From NCBI GenBank assembly GCA_963971285.1, contig OZ020247.1, positions 8,700,614 through 8,764,613 of the forward strand: 64,000 bases of DNA, in the 5' to 3' direction. This DNA comes from Astropecten irregularis. Lineage: Eukaryota > Echinodermata > Asteroidea > Paxillosida > Astropectinidae. The notes beneath the pieces are model-generated. The model ran no database searches. It was given only the letters and a program-made list of their open reading frames with translations, and was not told the origin of the DNA. The first letter of the stretch is position 1; each line of letters begins with the position of its first letter. Below, piece by piece: positions 10,985 through 22,570 of the stretch. Both the position numbers and the translations under genes were made by a program.

Positions 10985-11280
10985 CCAATTCAGGCATTCA
11001 GGTGATTCCACGTATGTCAGTTTACTCATTTGTTTGGTAAAAAGTTTCCCACTGATTTCTGTTTGGTTGGCGTGTCGGGGTGGCCTTCCCTCTTGCAGTG
11101 AGAGAACATCAAAATGGCTCCAGCTTTGGAATAAAATGTCACGTTTACCCTCAGAATAACGTGCGTTACAGACGTTTCTGCAGCCGATATACCGCGGCCA
11201 GCCAAACAACCGTTTTGTACAGAGTTCTATGGGAAGGTTTTACCCAACAAATGAGTAATGTGACTGACGTGGAATCGTGT
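10985..11280. repeat. Fold-back repeat with GATTCCACGT arms
   Basis: GATTCCACGTATGTCAGTTT with ACTCATTTGTTTGGTAAAA at the left is inverted at 11224-11275 (TTTTACCCAACAAATGAGT.. GACGTGGAATC). The 123-codon frame crossing it on the minus strand is a by-product. Confidence 0.65.
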
Positions 11281-11540
11281 AATTTGGGCATTTTTGTAGG
11301 CAGGTAGGCAATACAACTTCCTAGTCTGAACTAGTACAAACAATATGCCACGGCGCTGTTACTTATCATACTCGTTCAGTTGAGGATCTTTAGGATCTTG
11401 TTCTAACAATAAAAAAAAAGCTTTTCAAAAAAGATTTTCACGTGCGGTTCATAAAGTGAAAATATTAACTGAAAATTAAGTCTAGAAACTTTTTGAAAAA
11501 AAAAAATGGCGTCACTACCGTGTCAGAACTGTTTTTATTC

Positions 11541-11571
11541 TGCCGTGACCAGGATTCGAACCTGGGTTATT
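11541..11571 (-). pseudogene. 3' fragment of a tRNA-His gene
   Basis: On the minus strand, AATAACCCAGGTTCGAATCC then TGGTCACGGCA matches the T arm and 3' acceptor strand of animal tRNA-His (T stem CCAGG/CCTGG perfect, discriminator end TCACGGCA). The 5' half is absent, so it cannot be a functional tRNA. It may be a SINE remnant. Confidence 0.6.
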
Positions 11572-12152
11572 GCTCCAATAGGCCTATATAAAAACATCCA
11601 CCTAATATTGGTTTTCTGTCATGATGGGAAATGATTGACATAATGATAAGGCATCTATCTAAAGTTAATGTTTCCTGAGGAAATGGAACTTTCTTCAAGT
11701 CATTTTTTTTTTCAGCCTTAGAAATTAAGCAATTTATCAAGTTTTGTTGGAGAATGACATCGATTGACGTGATCTGTCAGTTAATAATGTGCCATATCAG
11801 CATATTCCCACCCTACCAGGAAACGTCGCATATGGCATGTACATTGGCTCACAGTCTGCCCCAAGAAACAAAACATAATATACTTTTGACCCAATAAAAA
11901 TGTGAAGAATATACTTCAAACTTGTACCTGTCTCTTGAGTGGTATATTCGGTTCATAAAACTGACATTAACTTTATTTTTCAATTGTGTCTTGTGAGTTC
12001 ATAATGTCAATTAACCCGACTTCGTAATTACGACTATGCATACAGTCAATGGGAAATCAAGATGGCGGCGCCCGTAGACCGGGAAACGGAACAATCGGGA
12101 GAGGTGGTTTGTTCCGTGTAAAAAGCTCGCGTGATTATGTGTGAGTTTCTTT

Positions 12153-12296
12153 AATTGGAGACTTTTGAGAACCGGTCTTCAAGTCAACAAAGCACGCGCA
12201 CACACAACCTCGCAGACGCAAAACAACGTGCGCATGCTCACAATTGCGTGCGCGTGCGCTGTTGACTTGAAGACCGGTTCTCCAAAGTCTCCCATT
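12153..12296. mobile_element. Family E fold-back element (E2)
   Basis: GGAGACTTTTGAGAACCGG.. CTTCAAGTCAAC arms are inverted at the right, around a core of alternating purine-pyrimidine GCGCACGCGC tracts. The arms pair over most of the element. Confidence 0.8.
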
Positions 12297-12456
12297 GCTG
12301 AAACCAGGGCAACGTTCTGTGGGAGTATTTTTTTGGGCTCATCAGACAATGTGCATATAATTATAATCTCGTGTATGAAAAGGTGTTCTGAATGCTAATT
12401 ATCAGACGTTATCGCTCTAGCAGCTAACTCACCCGCTGTAAGTAGCAATGTATGTA

Positions 12457-12898
12457 TACAGGGTGTCCCAAACACTTTGTGTCGAGAACTATTATATCAA
12501 AATTATACTGGTTATCACTTCAAGATTCAGATATGTGATTCTACCATGTATTGGCTTTCACCATGTATAATTTGAGCAAAATTAGACTGACATTGAGGGG
12601 AAAACTAGACTGAATTACCCAACCTCAAAACTCATCATCAAAATTTTCATCTTTCTTTCAATGCGCATCATGTGTATTGAACACTAATTCTCGAATACTG
12701 CAAATTTGTTTTCAAAGAATACTCTTTCAATCTGTCATATTTTCGCCAATTGCAGCCCGATTTTGCTACATGGTGCTACATGGTAATAGCCAATATATGG
12801 TTGTATCATATAACTGAATCTTGAAGTGATCAATATTTTAATTTTAACATTAAAATGGTTCCCGACAAAGTATTGCGTTTTTTTTGACGTATTGCTGT
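12457..12898. repeat. ACAGGGTGTCCCA element, right end lost
   Basis: It begins ACAGGGTGTCCCAAAC. An inverted pair CACTTCAAGATTCAGATATG (12512 on) and its complement (~12805-12826) lie inside. The complementary right end GGAACACCCTG, present in the copy at 60.9 kb, is missing here. Confidence 0.65.
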
Positions 12899-13634
12899 AT
12901 AATTGTTGAAAACTGAAAAATCCTTGCCATTCTAAAATTGAAGCTATTGTTTTCAAATAGAGCATGAACGACCAAAAGGGTTTAATAATACATTCACAGA
13001 CTGAAATATCTAAAAGGGTTTTATTCATAGGTATAATAAGGCATGTTACACAGTCAATACACATCGGAAAGCAGAATTTCACACATTCCATGTTTAAGTG
13101 AAAGTACTCTTTATTAGTCAATTATGTGCAAATTCTTTCCCATCAAATTACATTATCATTATTTGTGAGTAGAGTTGTGCGTTGGTTCTCTCCTATGCTA
13201 CAGGGGTTTTCTCCGGGTTCTCCGGTTCTCGCCCCTCCACAAAAATCAAACACTTTCGATCTCAGGCTGTGCTCCGTGACCATAATGGGTTGAAGTGTGC
13301 GGGCTGCCAAGGGCGCTGCTGTCAACTCGATCACGTTGTACATGTAGTTGCATCCTTCGCAATTCAGCACCCCAGCTGCGAGTAAAAATGTTTAGCCTCC
13401 CAAATTATTATTATTATTACAAGAAAAATGTAATATTTTTTCTATAAACTGGAATAACGTAAAACATTTTATCTAAAACAACCATTTATCATATTTTTTG
13501 ATAAAGGTCTATGCACTGACGTCATCACACCGTCATCATATAAAAATTCCACGCGCAGCGCTTTGTTTGAATCAAGGTTCCAAGTTAGATTGATTACTGA
13601 GGGCGCCCTATAACTTTCACGACAGACAGCGAAC

Positions 13635-13871
13635 AGGGGCCAATTTCAAAGAGATGCTTAGCACAAAAATTCGCTAAGCATGACATTAATTTTTCGTCTT
13701 AGTAAAAACAGGATTAACAACAAAATGTCCGTGTGTTGTGTATCACTTGCAATTGTTCTTTGGCTGACCACGAATATCAAATTTTCAGTGGTGGTTTGTT
13801 TGATTGGGTAAGTGCTATTGCATTGTGCTAAGCAATTTTGTTATGATAAGCAGCTCTATGAAATTGGCCCT
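13635..13871. mobile_element. Family F fold-back element (F1)
   Basis: AGGGGCCAATTTCAAAGAG at the left and CTCTATGAAATTGGCCCT at the right form the ends, followed inward by GCTTAGCAC / GTGCTAAGC repeats. Related copies lie at 30.6 and 47.8 kb. Confidence 0.75.
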
Positions 13872-15435
13872 ACAGCTGCAATCCAGAATGATTTACAACT
13901 TTAATAATCAGACGCTCAAAACCCGAGTCAAGGTAACGCTGGAAGTATGTACATCTACACAATGCACGTCATCATAAATAGATTCAGACTGAGAGTACGA
14001 GAGGTGCCAAAAACACAACAGAAAAAATGCATATAATTGAGCCACTCGAACGCTGTCTTGCCAAGGGTAAGTTACCCTTGCGCCACGGAATGGGTGGAAA
14101 TAAATCTACAGGCGTCCTCATCAGCCTTGGTGAGTACTCATTAACAACATTTGAGCTTTGAGTCGACCTATTCTATTTAGCATTCCATCAGAAACCTCAT
14201 GTTTCCAGGCAACTAATGTAAATCACACCGCACATTATTATTATTAACAATAGCTTTAGAATGCCAACAGCTAGTGAACTCCCTTCATTGCCACTGCCAT
14301 GTATGCCAATATCCGTTTTCAATTTGTGACTAATTCTATACCTATTTTGTGTGCAATGGTGTTCAAGGGAGCACAGGAATGACATCAAACATTTCAGCCT
14401 CTTTTGAAAGGAAGAGATAGACCAGGACGTCGAGTAAAACGAAGGAGCCAAACACTGGCTGAAAAAAAATGAACCATGTTACCGCAAACATGGATTAAAT
14501 TGCCCCGCCGTCTATTAAGATTAACCCGTACAGCAGCTATTTCGTGAAAAGCCACGATATGCAGCCCCCATTACGTTAAAGGGTTCATGCAGTGCTTCTT
14601 TCAGTCAGGTTATTTTATTGCCGTCAGACAGAGAACATACCGACAGATGATGAATGGCAAGTTTTATTTTGGTTCCAAACCAGCATTTGGTACTCGTTTT
14701 AATGGCTTTGCAAAATGGGAGATTTTCATGCTTACTCATGTGGGGAACCAACACCAAAAATATAATGAAAAAACATAAAAAAAATGAAGAGGAAAACTTG
14801 CCCCACAGAAATGGTTTGGAAAATATATAACACCGCCTGTTGAATAAAAGTAACATATTCAGCACACAATTGAGGAGAAAAAGGTCTGTCAGAAAACCTA
14901 TAAAACAACCCCGACGTTTGGTGCACACATCCTTGGGTTACTGCTCTCAAATACCCAGATGACATCACAGTTATGGAAATTCTAATTAGTATACAAACCA
15001 AAAAAACCTGTTGTTAACCCTGAAACAGTGTGAGGAAGTGGGTAAAATCACAGGCCCCATTATAACAATTTGTAATTGGCACATATTAAAGCCATAATAC
15101 TCCCATTGCAGAGACCCTTTAACATCTAAACAGTGTTGCCGCACATTTATTAAGTGCTCTATGGATTACACATAAAGAACCATTTGTACAGTGATGCAGA
15201 CATATTCTTGCCATGACGTTACAATAGTACATGGAGTAAGGTTCTACGAGAAAACAAAAGACAAACACTCCGTTTGTAATAGACCTACCCTGGTTACCTG
15301 GCAACGGCAGAGATGGGGCGTGACCGTACGTACATCGCCCGGTGGTTCTTAAGACTAAAGTGAACACGGACCCTTTTGTGAATATTGTGTGCAGTGAACC
15401 TATATGACAAAAATCCATTGTGGGACAAATAACGC
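13872..15435. other. Intergenic DNA, nothing recognised
   Basis: AT-rich unique-looking sequence. Several open frames of 60-107 codons occur on both strands but none resembles a protein I know or has flanking splice sites. No repeat copy was recognised. Confidence 0.5.
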
Positions 15436-15757
15436 TTAAAGGTAAGTACAGGATTGGTAACATATCGTAACATAAAATGTTCGCAGATTGACGTATAACT
15501 TTCAGGGTATGGCGTTTGGTGCTGGTAGAAACATACCGTTCAAATATTTCCGCCTGAAATGGTGTATTTATCCAGAAATTAGTACATGTAAAACAACGAC
15601 CGGAAACAGTTTTGATCTCGTGGTAAGATCAAAACAATTCTTTATGTTTTATATCAGACAAATTGAATCAGGTTTTCGCTCTTTTCTCGTGACTCAGATG
15701 TCCGATTGTGCTCAAGTTTTTGCAGGCATATTATTTCATGTACATGCTGGACGCAAT
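15436..15757 (+). mobile_element. Family B TTAA element, 3' truncated
   Basis: It starts TTAAAGGTAAGTACAGGATT and runs through TTCCGCCTGAAATGG, TTTGATCTCGTGGTAAGATC and the GTGACTCAGATGTCCG block, then loses similarity at ~15757. The 142-codon frame that spans it is a by-product. Confidence 0.75.
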
Positions 15758-16100
15758 GTTCCCGGAACCACCGGTAGGTGGCGCTGCACACGACTAGGGC
15801 TTTATCGGAACACTCTTAATTACTTTCGTAGAAAAAAACCAGGTAATGACCAAAAATGCCCCAGATATGTATGTTATAGCCAACATTTTGACATTGTATT
15901 GCATGGAACGCCTTAGAATTGTTTCAAGAGGGTTGAAAACGCTGTAAAACATACGAAACAGTATATATCTGAGCCAAAAAGTGAATTTTATTACTTTATT
16001 TAAATGACCTGTGACGTCACAACGAACGTCATCTTCGGCAGGTCTTCGGAAGCAACGTTTTCGGAAGCATTCGGATGCTCGGAAATGTGTAAATGTAAAT

Positions 16101-16345
16101 GGCAAAGAATTCCACTGATCACCATTACGGAAAAAGGATTATATCCTCCAAGAGTTAACTTATTGGATACAAATTATGATAAACATCAATCTCAGGTGTG
16201 GAAAACTTGCGTAGAATATCTGAAAAGTGAGTTTTACAGGGTTCTTTTACCTACAAACTGTACAAAGCCAGTTTGCTTAAAACGCCCTCTGTTGGTTCTA
16301 TTGAGTTGTGCACAAATTATGGTCATCAGTGGAATTCTTTCCGAT
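16101..16345. mobile_element. Family D fold-back element (D2)
   Basis: GCAAAGAATTCCACTGATCACC at the left is inverted at the right (GGTCATCAGTGGAATTCTTTCC). Inner arms share GCCCTCTGTTGG and TTGTGCACAAA with D1. The 167-codon frame across it is a by-product. Confidence 0.75.
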
Positions 16346-16675
16346 AGGTGCACTAGGGCCTATAAGACTAAACCACGGTGCCACATACATGATCCAATTC
16401 CTATTATAAAATGTCACATTTTCTCTGATAGGAAATTGGGATGCAGCCTCAGGTTTCAAAAAAGTGTGATCCTTAACTTAAGAGCCCTGTTAAAAATAGG
16501 GTTGTGAGAAAATGCAATATTTAAAAACACAGAAAATTAATTAAATTTAACAGGATTTTTTTTTTATATGAAATTGGTATATTCTGTTCATCAATATACC
16601 ATCAAGGTCCAAATTATGGAGAGCTGCGTTGCCAATTTGAACTTGCATACATTTCCTTGTCCAGAAGCCAAGGTA

Positions 16676-17365
16676 TATGTGCCATGATTTCTGACACTCC
16701 ACTGATTTATGCTACCCAGGCCCCCAGAATCGCTAAAAAATATGCCAAAATAATTTTGTGGCTTGTGTATGTTCCATTTTAGAAGAAATGCCGGCATCTC
16801 CCGAATTTACACTCCACTCCATTGACTGCCGTTCATTTCGTCAATGGCTGGAGTCTAATATCTACGCCATTGACTTTGTTGTACACACTAGAGTCGTGCG
16901 CACGGGAGCACACTTACGGAATGGAGTCCAATTTCACGATATGGCTGAAATGGCCCGTTTTTATGCCTTCAAAAACTCTGAAAATAAGTCCTGGATGTGT
17001 TCATGCACCAATTTTCTTTTTTGAGTTCTGAGCAGTCAAATTACACTTTTTTTTTTAAATAAATGGTGGCAACTTAAGAATTTGCCCACTGCATTGATGA
17101 GATATTATTTTATTTTGCAAGGCATGTTTTTTTTTCAGCATTTTTTCATGTGTGTCCGAATCATGGACAGGGTGTCCGAATCATGGCAAAAATTAAGGTT
17201 ATTTTCAAGTCAATTTCATTTCAAGGACACAAAAAACTTTCATAAAATATCAACCTGGATATAATAACTACACTTTGTTGTTCATAAGTAAAAATAGTTG
17301 AGAGAAACAAACATTAAGAATGTCAAATAATCCAAAATTGCTTAAGTGTCCGAATCATGGCACAT
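16676..17365. repeat. ~690-bp inverted-repeat element with GTGTCCGAATCATGG ends
   Basis: ATGTGCCATGATTTCTGACAC at the left matches the complement of GTGTCCGAATCATGGCACAT at the right. Two further direct copies of GTGTCCGAATCATGG sit at ~17153 and 17170. The interior shows CCATTGAC repeats and no gene. Confidence 0.55.
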
Positions 17366-17531
17366 TGACCCTACGTGTTCATCTCGCACCAAATTCAGCA
17401 GGCTGTCATGCTTAGAGAAAATGTTGATTTATAACGCCAAAGTATACTCAAATATCGGGAAATTTCGGGTCATTAATTTACACCGTACAGTAAATACGCA
17501 TGCATCTGGTGCAGAATTCTGATGTTCACAT

Positions 17532-17576
17532 TGCCCTTATAGGTACACTCTCCAGGGGAGTGTACCTATAAGGGCA
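17532..17576. repeat. Perfect 19-bp-arm palindrome
   Basis: TGCCCTTATAGGTACACTC (17532-17550) pairs perfectly with 17558-17576 across a 7-base loop. CTCCCC-type motifs recur to ~17720, suggesting a remnant of a longer fold-back. Confidence 0.85.
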
Positions 17577-18224
17577 TCCCAATACTGCCACGACACTCCC
17601 CCTATACTCCTCTCGAGAGGTTGTTCCCTTGCTCCCATACTTGCTTCACTTGTGAGTGATGACATACATAATAATTATGTCAATGAAGCTATCGCCATTG
17701 CGAGGGGAGTATACTTCCTGCTGGATCATACATGTACTCCTCCACAAATGCTTCACGTTTGGACCCTCATTGATAAAAAAAAAATAATTATCTTAAATAC
17801 TGTATATACTTCGGAGGTCAACAGCCTTTCCCAAATATAAACGTTACTCTTATGTCAGGCCACTCAACATACGGTCCATGGTGTCATTGTCTTTTATTGG
17901 TCACTGGCGGGGAGGGATATCTTATCCACATTCTTACCATCCTGCATATCCTTCACCTCAAGAACACCATGTAAACGTTTGTTTTAAGCACAATTCCAAC
18001 ACGTACAAAAAAAACCAAGGGCCCTAGGAAGTTATTTAGAATTTTCATTATTGTTGAGATATCCACGCATAATAGGATTTGCACATGTCTATACCCATCA
18101 TGCTTCCAACAACCCCTCCCCCCCCTTCCCGGATGCGCCACAACATCTATAAAATGTACAGGTAGCCCCTTTCCTTTCATCTGGCCAGACGCAACACATA
18201 GCATCTATCTCTAGTTCCGAAAAA

Positions 18225-18291
18225 CTCTGGATTATAGACAAAGTGTTAGCGCTGCTGTGTGACAATTACCAATCATGAATTATACCTTTAG
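18225..18291 (+). mobile_element. Family B 3'-end remnant
   Basis: GACAAAGTGTTAGCGCTGCT, then ACCAATCATGAATTATACC and TTTAG match the 3' end of family B. Most of the element is lost. Confidence 0.5.
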
Positions 18292-18795
18292 CAGATGTTG
18301 CACACCAAATCACTTAGGCTCATGGCTCAGTATCTTCGTAAGGGTTTCGTGCGTAAGAACATGCAGGAAATCACTCGATGCAGCAACGGTTTTTGGAAAC
18401 TTCGTGAGCGTGCTTTATTGAATAAAACCCACCAAGAATCTTTCTATAACAGCCTGTGTGAAACTTTAATCAGCAAACTGGTGCTAGGATACGACTTGGT
18501 TGTATCGTTACCTTGCCCGCAGAACAATGTAGGCCTATGCTACATTAAACGCCAAATCGCGAGAGCCAGACACACTTCCCCAAGCATTTATTTTGGGTGA
18601 TGCATCTTGTGTACATACAAAACCACAACAGATATCTAAACTACAATTATTAACACTTGGTAGAAAGCCACGATCTGCATCACTGACACAATCCAACTAT
18701 TCGTGACTGTTTCAATCTGCTATCTATCAATCGAATTGCCAGACGAAAGGGGTAAAATAATGGACTTTCAGTTTCAGAAAGGCATGAGTTCTGCA

Positions 18796-19156
18796 TTAAA
18801 GGTAGTATCATACTTTGGTAAGACACCAAAACAGAAATGTTTACAGATTTATGTATAACTAACAGGGTATTGAGATGGTGGTGGTAGAAACATACCGTTT
18901 TAATGTTTCCGCCGGCAATGGTGTATTTTTCCAGAAATTAGTAAAACAACGACCGAAAATCTTTTTGATCTTCTAGATCAAGAATAAAAGAGAAAAGACA
19001 CCAGAAATAATGTGGCCGTTTTCACTGTTTTCTAAAAACGTGGGCACTGTATGGGAGTAAAATTTTCACAGATGACTTTTACTGTATCGTCCTTGATATT
19101 TTTGCCCATGAATCTGTATTTCCTTTACAAAAACCAAAGTATGATATTACCTTTAA
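18796..19156 (+). mobile_element. Family A TTAA element
   Basis: TTAAAGGTAGTATCATAC at the left and GTATGATATTACCTTTAA at the right. The interior matches the family (TTCCGCC, GATCTTCTAGATCAAG, GGGCACTGTATGGGA, TTTGCCCATGAATCTGTATT). Its right-hand TTAA is also the left TTAA of the next element. Confidence 0.85.
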
Positions 19157-20062
19157 AGGTATAGTACAGGATTGGTAACATACCTGAACAGAAATATTCA
19201 CAGATAACTTTCAGGGTATGAAGATGGCGCTGCGGCCCTAATTTGGTGAAATGATGTATCTCCGTTTTGGGTCATTTTAAGGAAAATTAACGTAAAGATT
19301 GCGCCTTTGCCTTTTCATTGTTACAGTTGCCAAGACTACAGAACTGTAATTTTCCAATGTCCTGCCAACCATAATTTTGTTTTGTTTTGTAATTGTTCAT
19401 ATAGTATGGATATTTGTGAAAATGTTGACATTTTTGTGAAGATACATTATTTCAAATTAAAAATAGTCCGCTTAACAAAACTTTATTATGGAGAAATGAT
19501 GTATGTGTGTGTACTTAATCACTAAAAACGCATTAATATGGTAAAATGATGTAAGTACGAGATACATCATTTTACCGTATTAATTTGCCAGATTTGGCAA
19601 GGGATGTACACGTATGTCCGACATACATCATTTCACTGAGAAAAAGTCACTCTGGATATCCTTTTTACGCCATAAAACATTATTCTATCTCTTAAACGCT
19701 TTACTTCACAGGTTTAATATTCTCAGAATCGAAAAAAGCGCCCTCACTTTACTGGGATATGGCCCTAACTCAAATTCGCCTAAAAATCGACTTACATCAT
19801 TTTACCAAATTAGGGCCGGCTGGTTGAAACGTACCGTACAAAAATGTTTCGTCTGAAATGGTGTACTTATCTTGAAATATCCAGAAGCTTTGATCTCGGG
19901 GTAAGATCAAAACCATTCTTTATGTTTTATAAGAACAATTGAGTCGGGTTTTCGATTGAGCTCAAATGTTCACAGTCTTATAATTCCATGCACATATTGG
20001 ATCAGACAAAATATGAGTGTTGTTCTATGACCTTTACCAATCATGTATTATACCTGATTTAA
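19153..20062 (+). mobile_element. Family B TTAA element, split by a nested insertion
   Basis: The 5' part is 19153-19232 (TTAAAGGTATAGTACAGG..), interrupted after AAGATGGCGCTG. It resumes at 19819 with GCTGGTTGAAACGTACCG and continues to ATGTATTATACCTGATTTAA near 20062. It is a family B element that received a 586-bp insertion. Confidence 0.8.
19233..19818. mobile_element. Nested 586-bp inverted-repeat element with 4-bp target duplication
   Basis: Terminal repeats CGGCCCTAATTTGGTGAAAT.. and the complement of ..ATTTTACCAAATTAGGGCCG agree over ~26 bp with one mismatch. GCTG flanks both sides (19229-19232, 19819-19822), and removing the insert restores family B. ACATCATTTTACC-type motifs recur inside. 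No transposase frame is visible, so it is non-autonomous. Confidence 0.85.
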
Positions 20063-20544
20063 ACACATTTTAAAAGAAACACGGCATTCTCCACCGCGGT
20101 ACCTATGCATCCTTAATAAACATTCTTGTTTCACACTCTATCCGAGGACAATGCATTGTATTTTTCTGTTGTCCCCGTATTTATATTTGGTTTTCACCAA
20201 GAGAAGTCTGTTCGAGGACGAGAATGGTTTCATTGTTGTTACTTCTATCTTACTGTCCTAATAGTGTACTACACACGTTTGCACCCACTCCTCAAAAGTG
20301 TGTAAATGCCTACAACCGCGGACCTCTTATTATTCCTTTTGCTTTGGTTTTTTTGGAAGCACTCCATTGGTAATCAGTTGTACAGTCACGTCTTCCAACC
20401 GTGGGCCTTTTATTTCAAATCGTGGATCCCATCCCCTTTTCCACATTTTGAATACCGCTACAAAGTCATCACCGCATCACGCAGAGTCCTCGACAATAAA
20501 TGAAAGAAAATTGATCTAAATTGTTCGGCTACTCTTTAAAAAAA

Positions 20545-21055
20545 AAATTTTTTTTTTACATATTGATTACCCTTTATTTTGTCACCCTCCCCTGAAGAAA
20601 TGCATGACAGTTGCCTAATTAAATAATATAATTATATTATTATCTAGATTAATATGCGTGGACCTGCATACATCCAATTGTTCTAAATTGTTTGATTACT
20701 TTTTTTGTCGACATCTTGCTGACCCTTTCACCCTCCCCTGAAGAAATTCATGACCGTTGTCTAATTAAATTTGCCCCATATATTAATATCACCTTTTGCA
20801 TGTTTGATCTCATTGCGTTGGACTCCAGATTAATATGCGTGGACCCGCATACATCCAATTCTTCGACAAAGTTTGGTTACTGTTTTTTTTTTTTTTTTAC
20901 ATCTTGCTGACCCTTCCTGAAGAAATTCATGTCCGTTCTCTATATAATTATACGAATCTGTCCCATACATAATTAATATCACCTTTAGCATGTTTGATCT
21001 CATTGCGTTGGACTCCATATTAATATGCGTGGACCCGCATATATCCATCCTAAAA
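20545..21055. repeat. Three-unit tandem repeat, ~180-bp period
   Basis: Landmarks recur: CCTGAAGAAATTCATGACCG at about 20592, 20738 and 20917; ATTAATATGCGTGGACCCGC at about 20650, 20830 and 21020; a T-tract then TCTTGCTGACCC before units 2 and 3. Unit 1 has an internal deletion. No coding function is seen. Confidence 0.8.
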
Positions 21056-22082
21056 TGATCTGCTCACGAGTTGAAAAAGCACATCGCCAGCAACTGCTGC
21101 TGTGACAATCAATAATTTCACATCCAGTAGTATCATTATCGTTTGAATTCGGAGGAGCCGCTAGGGGGGGGGACCTATACGGACATGAGATCATACGCAG
21201 TTATACGTTTCCTGCGAAGGGAAGGCTAAGAAAGAAAAACCGTCCAGGGACGAAGGCGAACATAACCATGTCTGTGCATTATGTCTGTAAACCCAACTAC
21301 AAAGCAATACAGGAATGGGCTTGGAATACCCGTCACCAAACCGATATATCTGCCAAAATATAGATTTTCCCGCGGTCATTTTCGAAATATGAGTGGACAA
21401 TTTAAACGCTGCGTCATTCCATTTCGCGTGAAACTACAAGGCACCTCAAATAGTCATTCGCTTTCACTTTATGTGCAAGCAAATTTAAAGAAGCATCAGG
21501 GGAATACAAAGAATCGCTTTTCAATTTAAAATTCCATTCGAAGGTTTTATTGAATGGCGAATCTGCATGACTAAACTGAACGGCTGTTGAATTTAATTGG
21601 ATGCCATCATAAATACGGATGCATCAAATTGAAATCGAGTGACGGTTTCAACCCAGTAAGCAAAATCACGCCAACACAAATGCGTGAAAATGAAATTTTT
21701 GCCGATATATGACCGGAAAAACCTATTATGATTCGCCCACACAATCTTATGGAGATAAAATATTATAAGAATTATACAACTACATGTACTTGGTGTGCAA
21801 ATTTCACAAGTGCCGAATAATCCATTGAATACCTTGGTATAATTAAGAAGTTTCGTGGGAGTAACTTACACTATACTTCGTGGTGCAATGGCTGATGACC
21901 ACACAGTATACGTCTACATTCACAAATAAAGTACATTTGTTTTCTTTACAGCCTCAGTGGTTATTACTACCAATTAAAACTTTCCCTAACAGCCAATGCA
22001 ACTTATCACCTTCATTACTACGAAGAACTTTACACTTCAACAATTGGATTGCGATTTTGTGTTCCCTTACACGAAGTTTCCA
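21056..22082. other. Intergenic DNA, nothing recognised
   Basis: Unique-looking AT-rich sequence with short chance frames only. No splice-compatible exon or repeat copy was identified. Confidence 0.45.
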
Positions 22083-22217
22083 ATGGATGCGTTCGTTTAG
22101 CTTACATCGGTTGATACCAGTCTACCTCGTCCAGCAACCTATCGCTTGATGTGTGTAGTATACAAAACCATTTCCAGGTCTGGGCTGCCCCGTGGAAGCT
22201 AAACGAAAGCACTCAAT
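22083..22217. mobile_element. Family G fold-back element (G1, diverged)
   Basis: ATGCGTTCGTTTAGCT at the left and AGCTAAACGAAAGCACTC at the right. The interior is in the opposite sense to the copies at 45.98 and 62.02 kb and is more diverged. Confidence 0.6.
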
Positions 22218-22218
22218 G

Positions 22219-22570
22219 TATACAGTAATCCGAACATAAGTTTTTGAAGGGCGCCCTCTTTTGATAAAAAAGACAAATACGGTTGTGTCTGTATATTATT
22301 TTGTACACATCCAATTATCTTTTATTGAAATCTGGGAAGCCGGAAGGCTAATCATGAGCAAAAGACCTGTAGGGAAATCCGGGAGAAGTTGTCCACTGAG
22401 TGCCGAATATTCTTCTAACTCTGTGTTCCTTTCAGGAATAAATCGCGCACCATGTTCCGAGCCGGAGTTGTAGTGCATTTTTGAGATCGATAAACACCAC
22501 CGCAGTTTCTTGTTCAAATCAAATCAAAAGAGGGCGCCATTCAAAACCGTGTGCTCGGATTACTGTATAT
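22219..22570. mobile_element. ~350-bp element with ~45-bp terminal inverted repeats
   Basis: TATACAGTAATCCGAACATA.. GGGCGCCCTCTTTTGAT at the left is inverted at the right (ATCAAAAGAGGGCGCCATTC.. CGGATTACTGTATA). It starts two bases after G1. Its central frames resemble nothing known. Confidence 0.75.

Noticed and set aside
11541..11571. Retroviral or LTR-retrotransposon primer-binding site using tRNA-His
   Set aside because: The match is longer than a usual binding site, lacks the TGG that would pair with the CCA end, and no LTR pair or gag/pol sequence is nearby.
12735..13121. 128-codon minus-strand frame
   Set aside because: Mostly within the ACAGGGTGTCCCA repeat.
15488..16507. Two long plus-strand frames (142 and 167 codons)
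   Set aside because: They run through a family B copy and a family D fold-back. No similarity to proteins.
18295..18600. 101-codon Lys/Arg-rich plus-strand frame
   Set aside because: It starts right after a family B remnant, whose TTTAG end mimics an acceptor. I recognise no homology.
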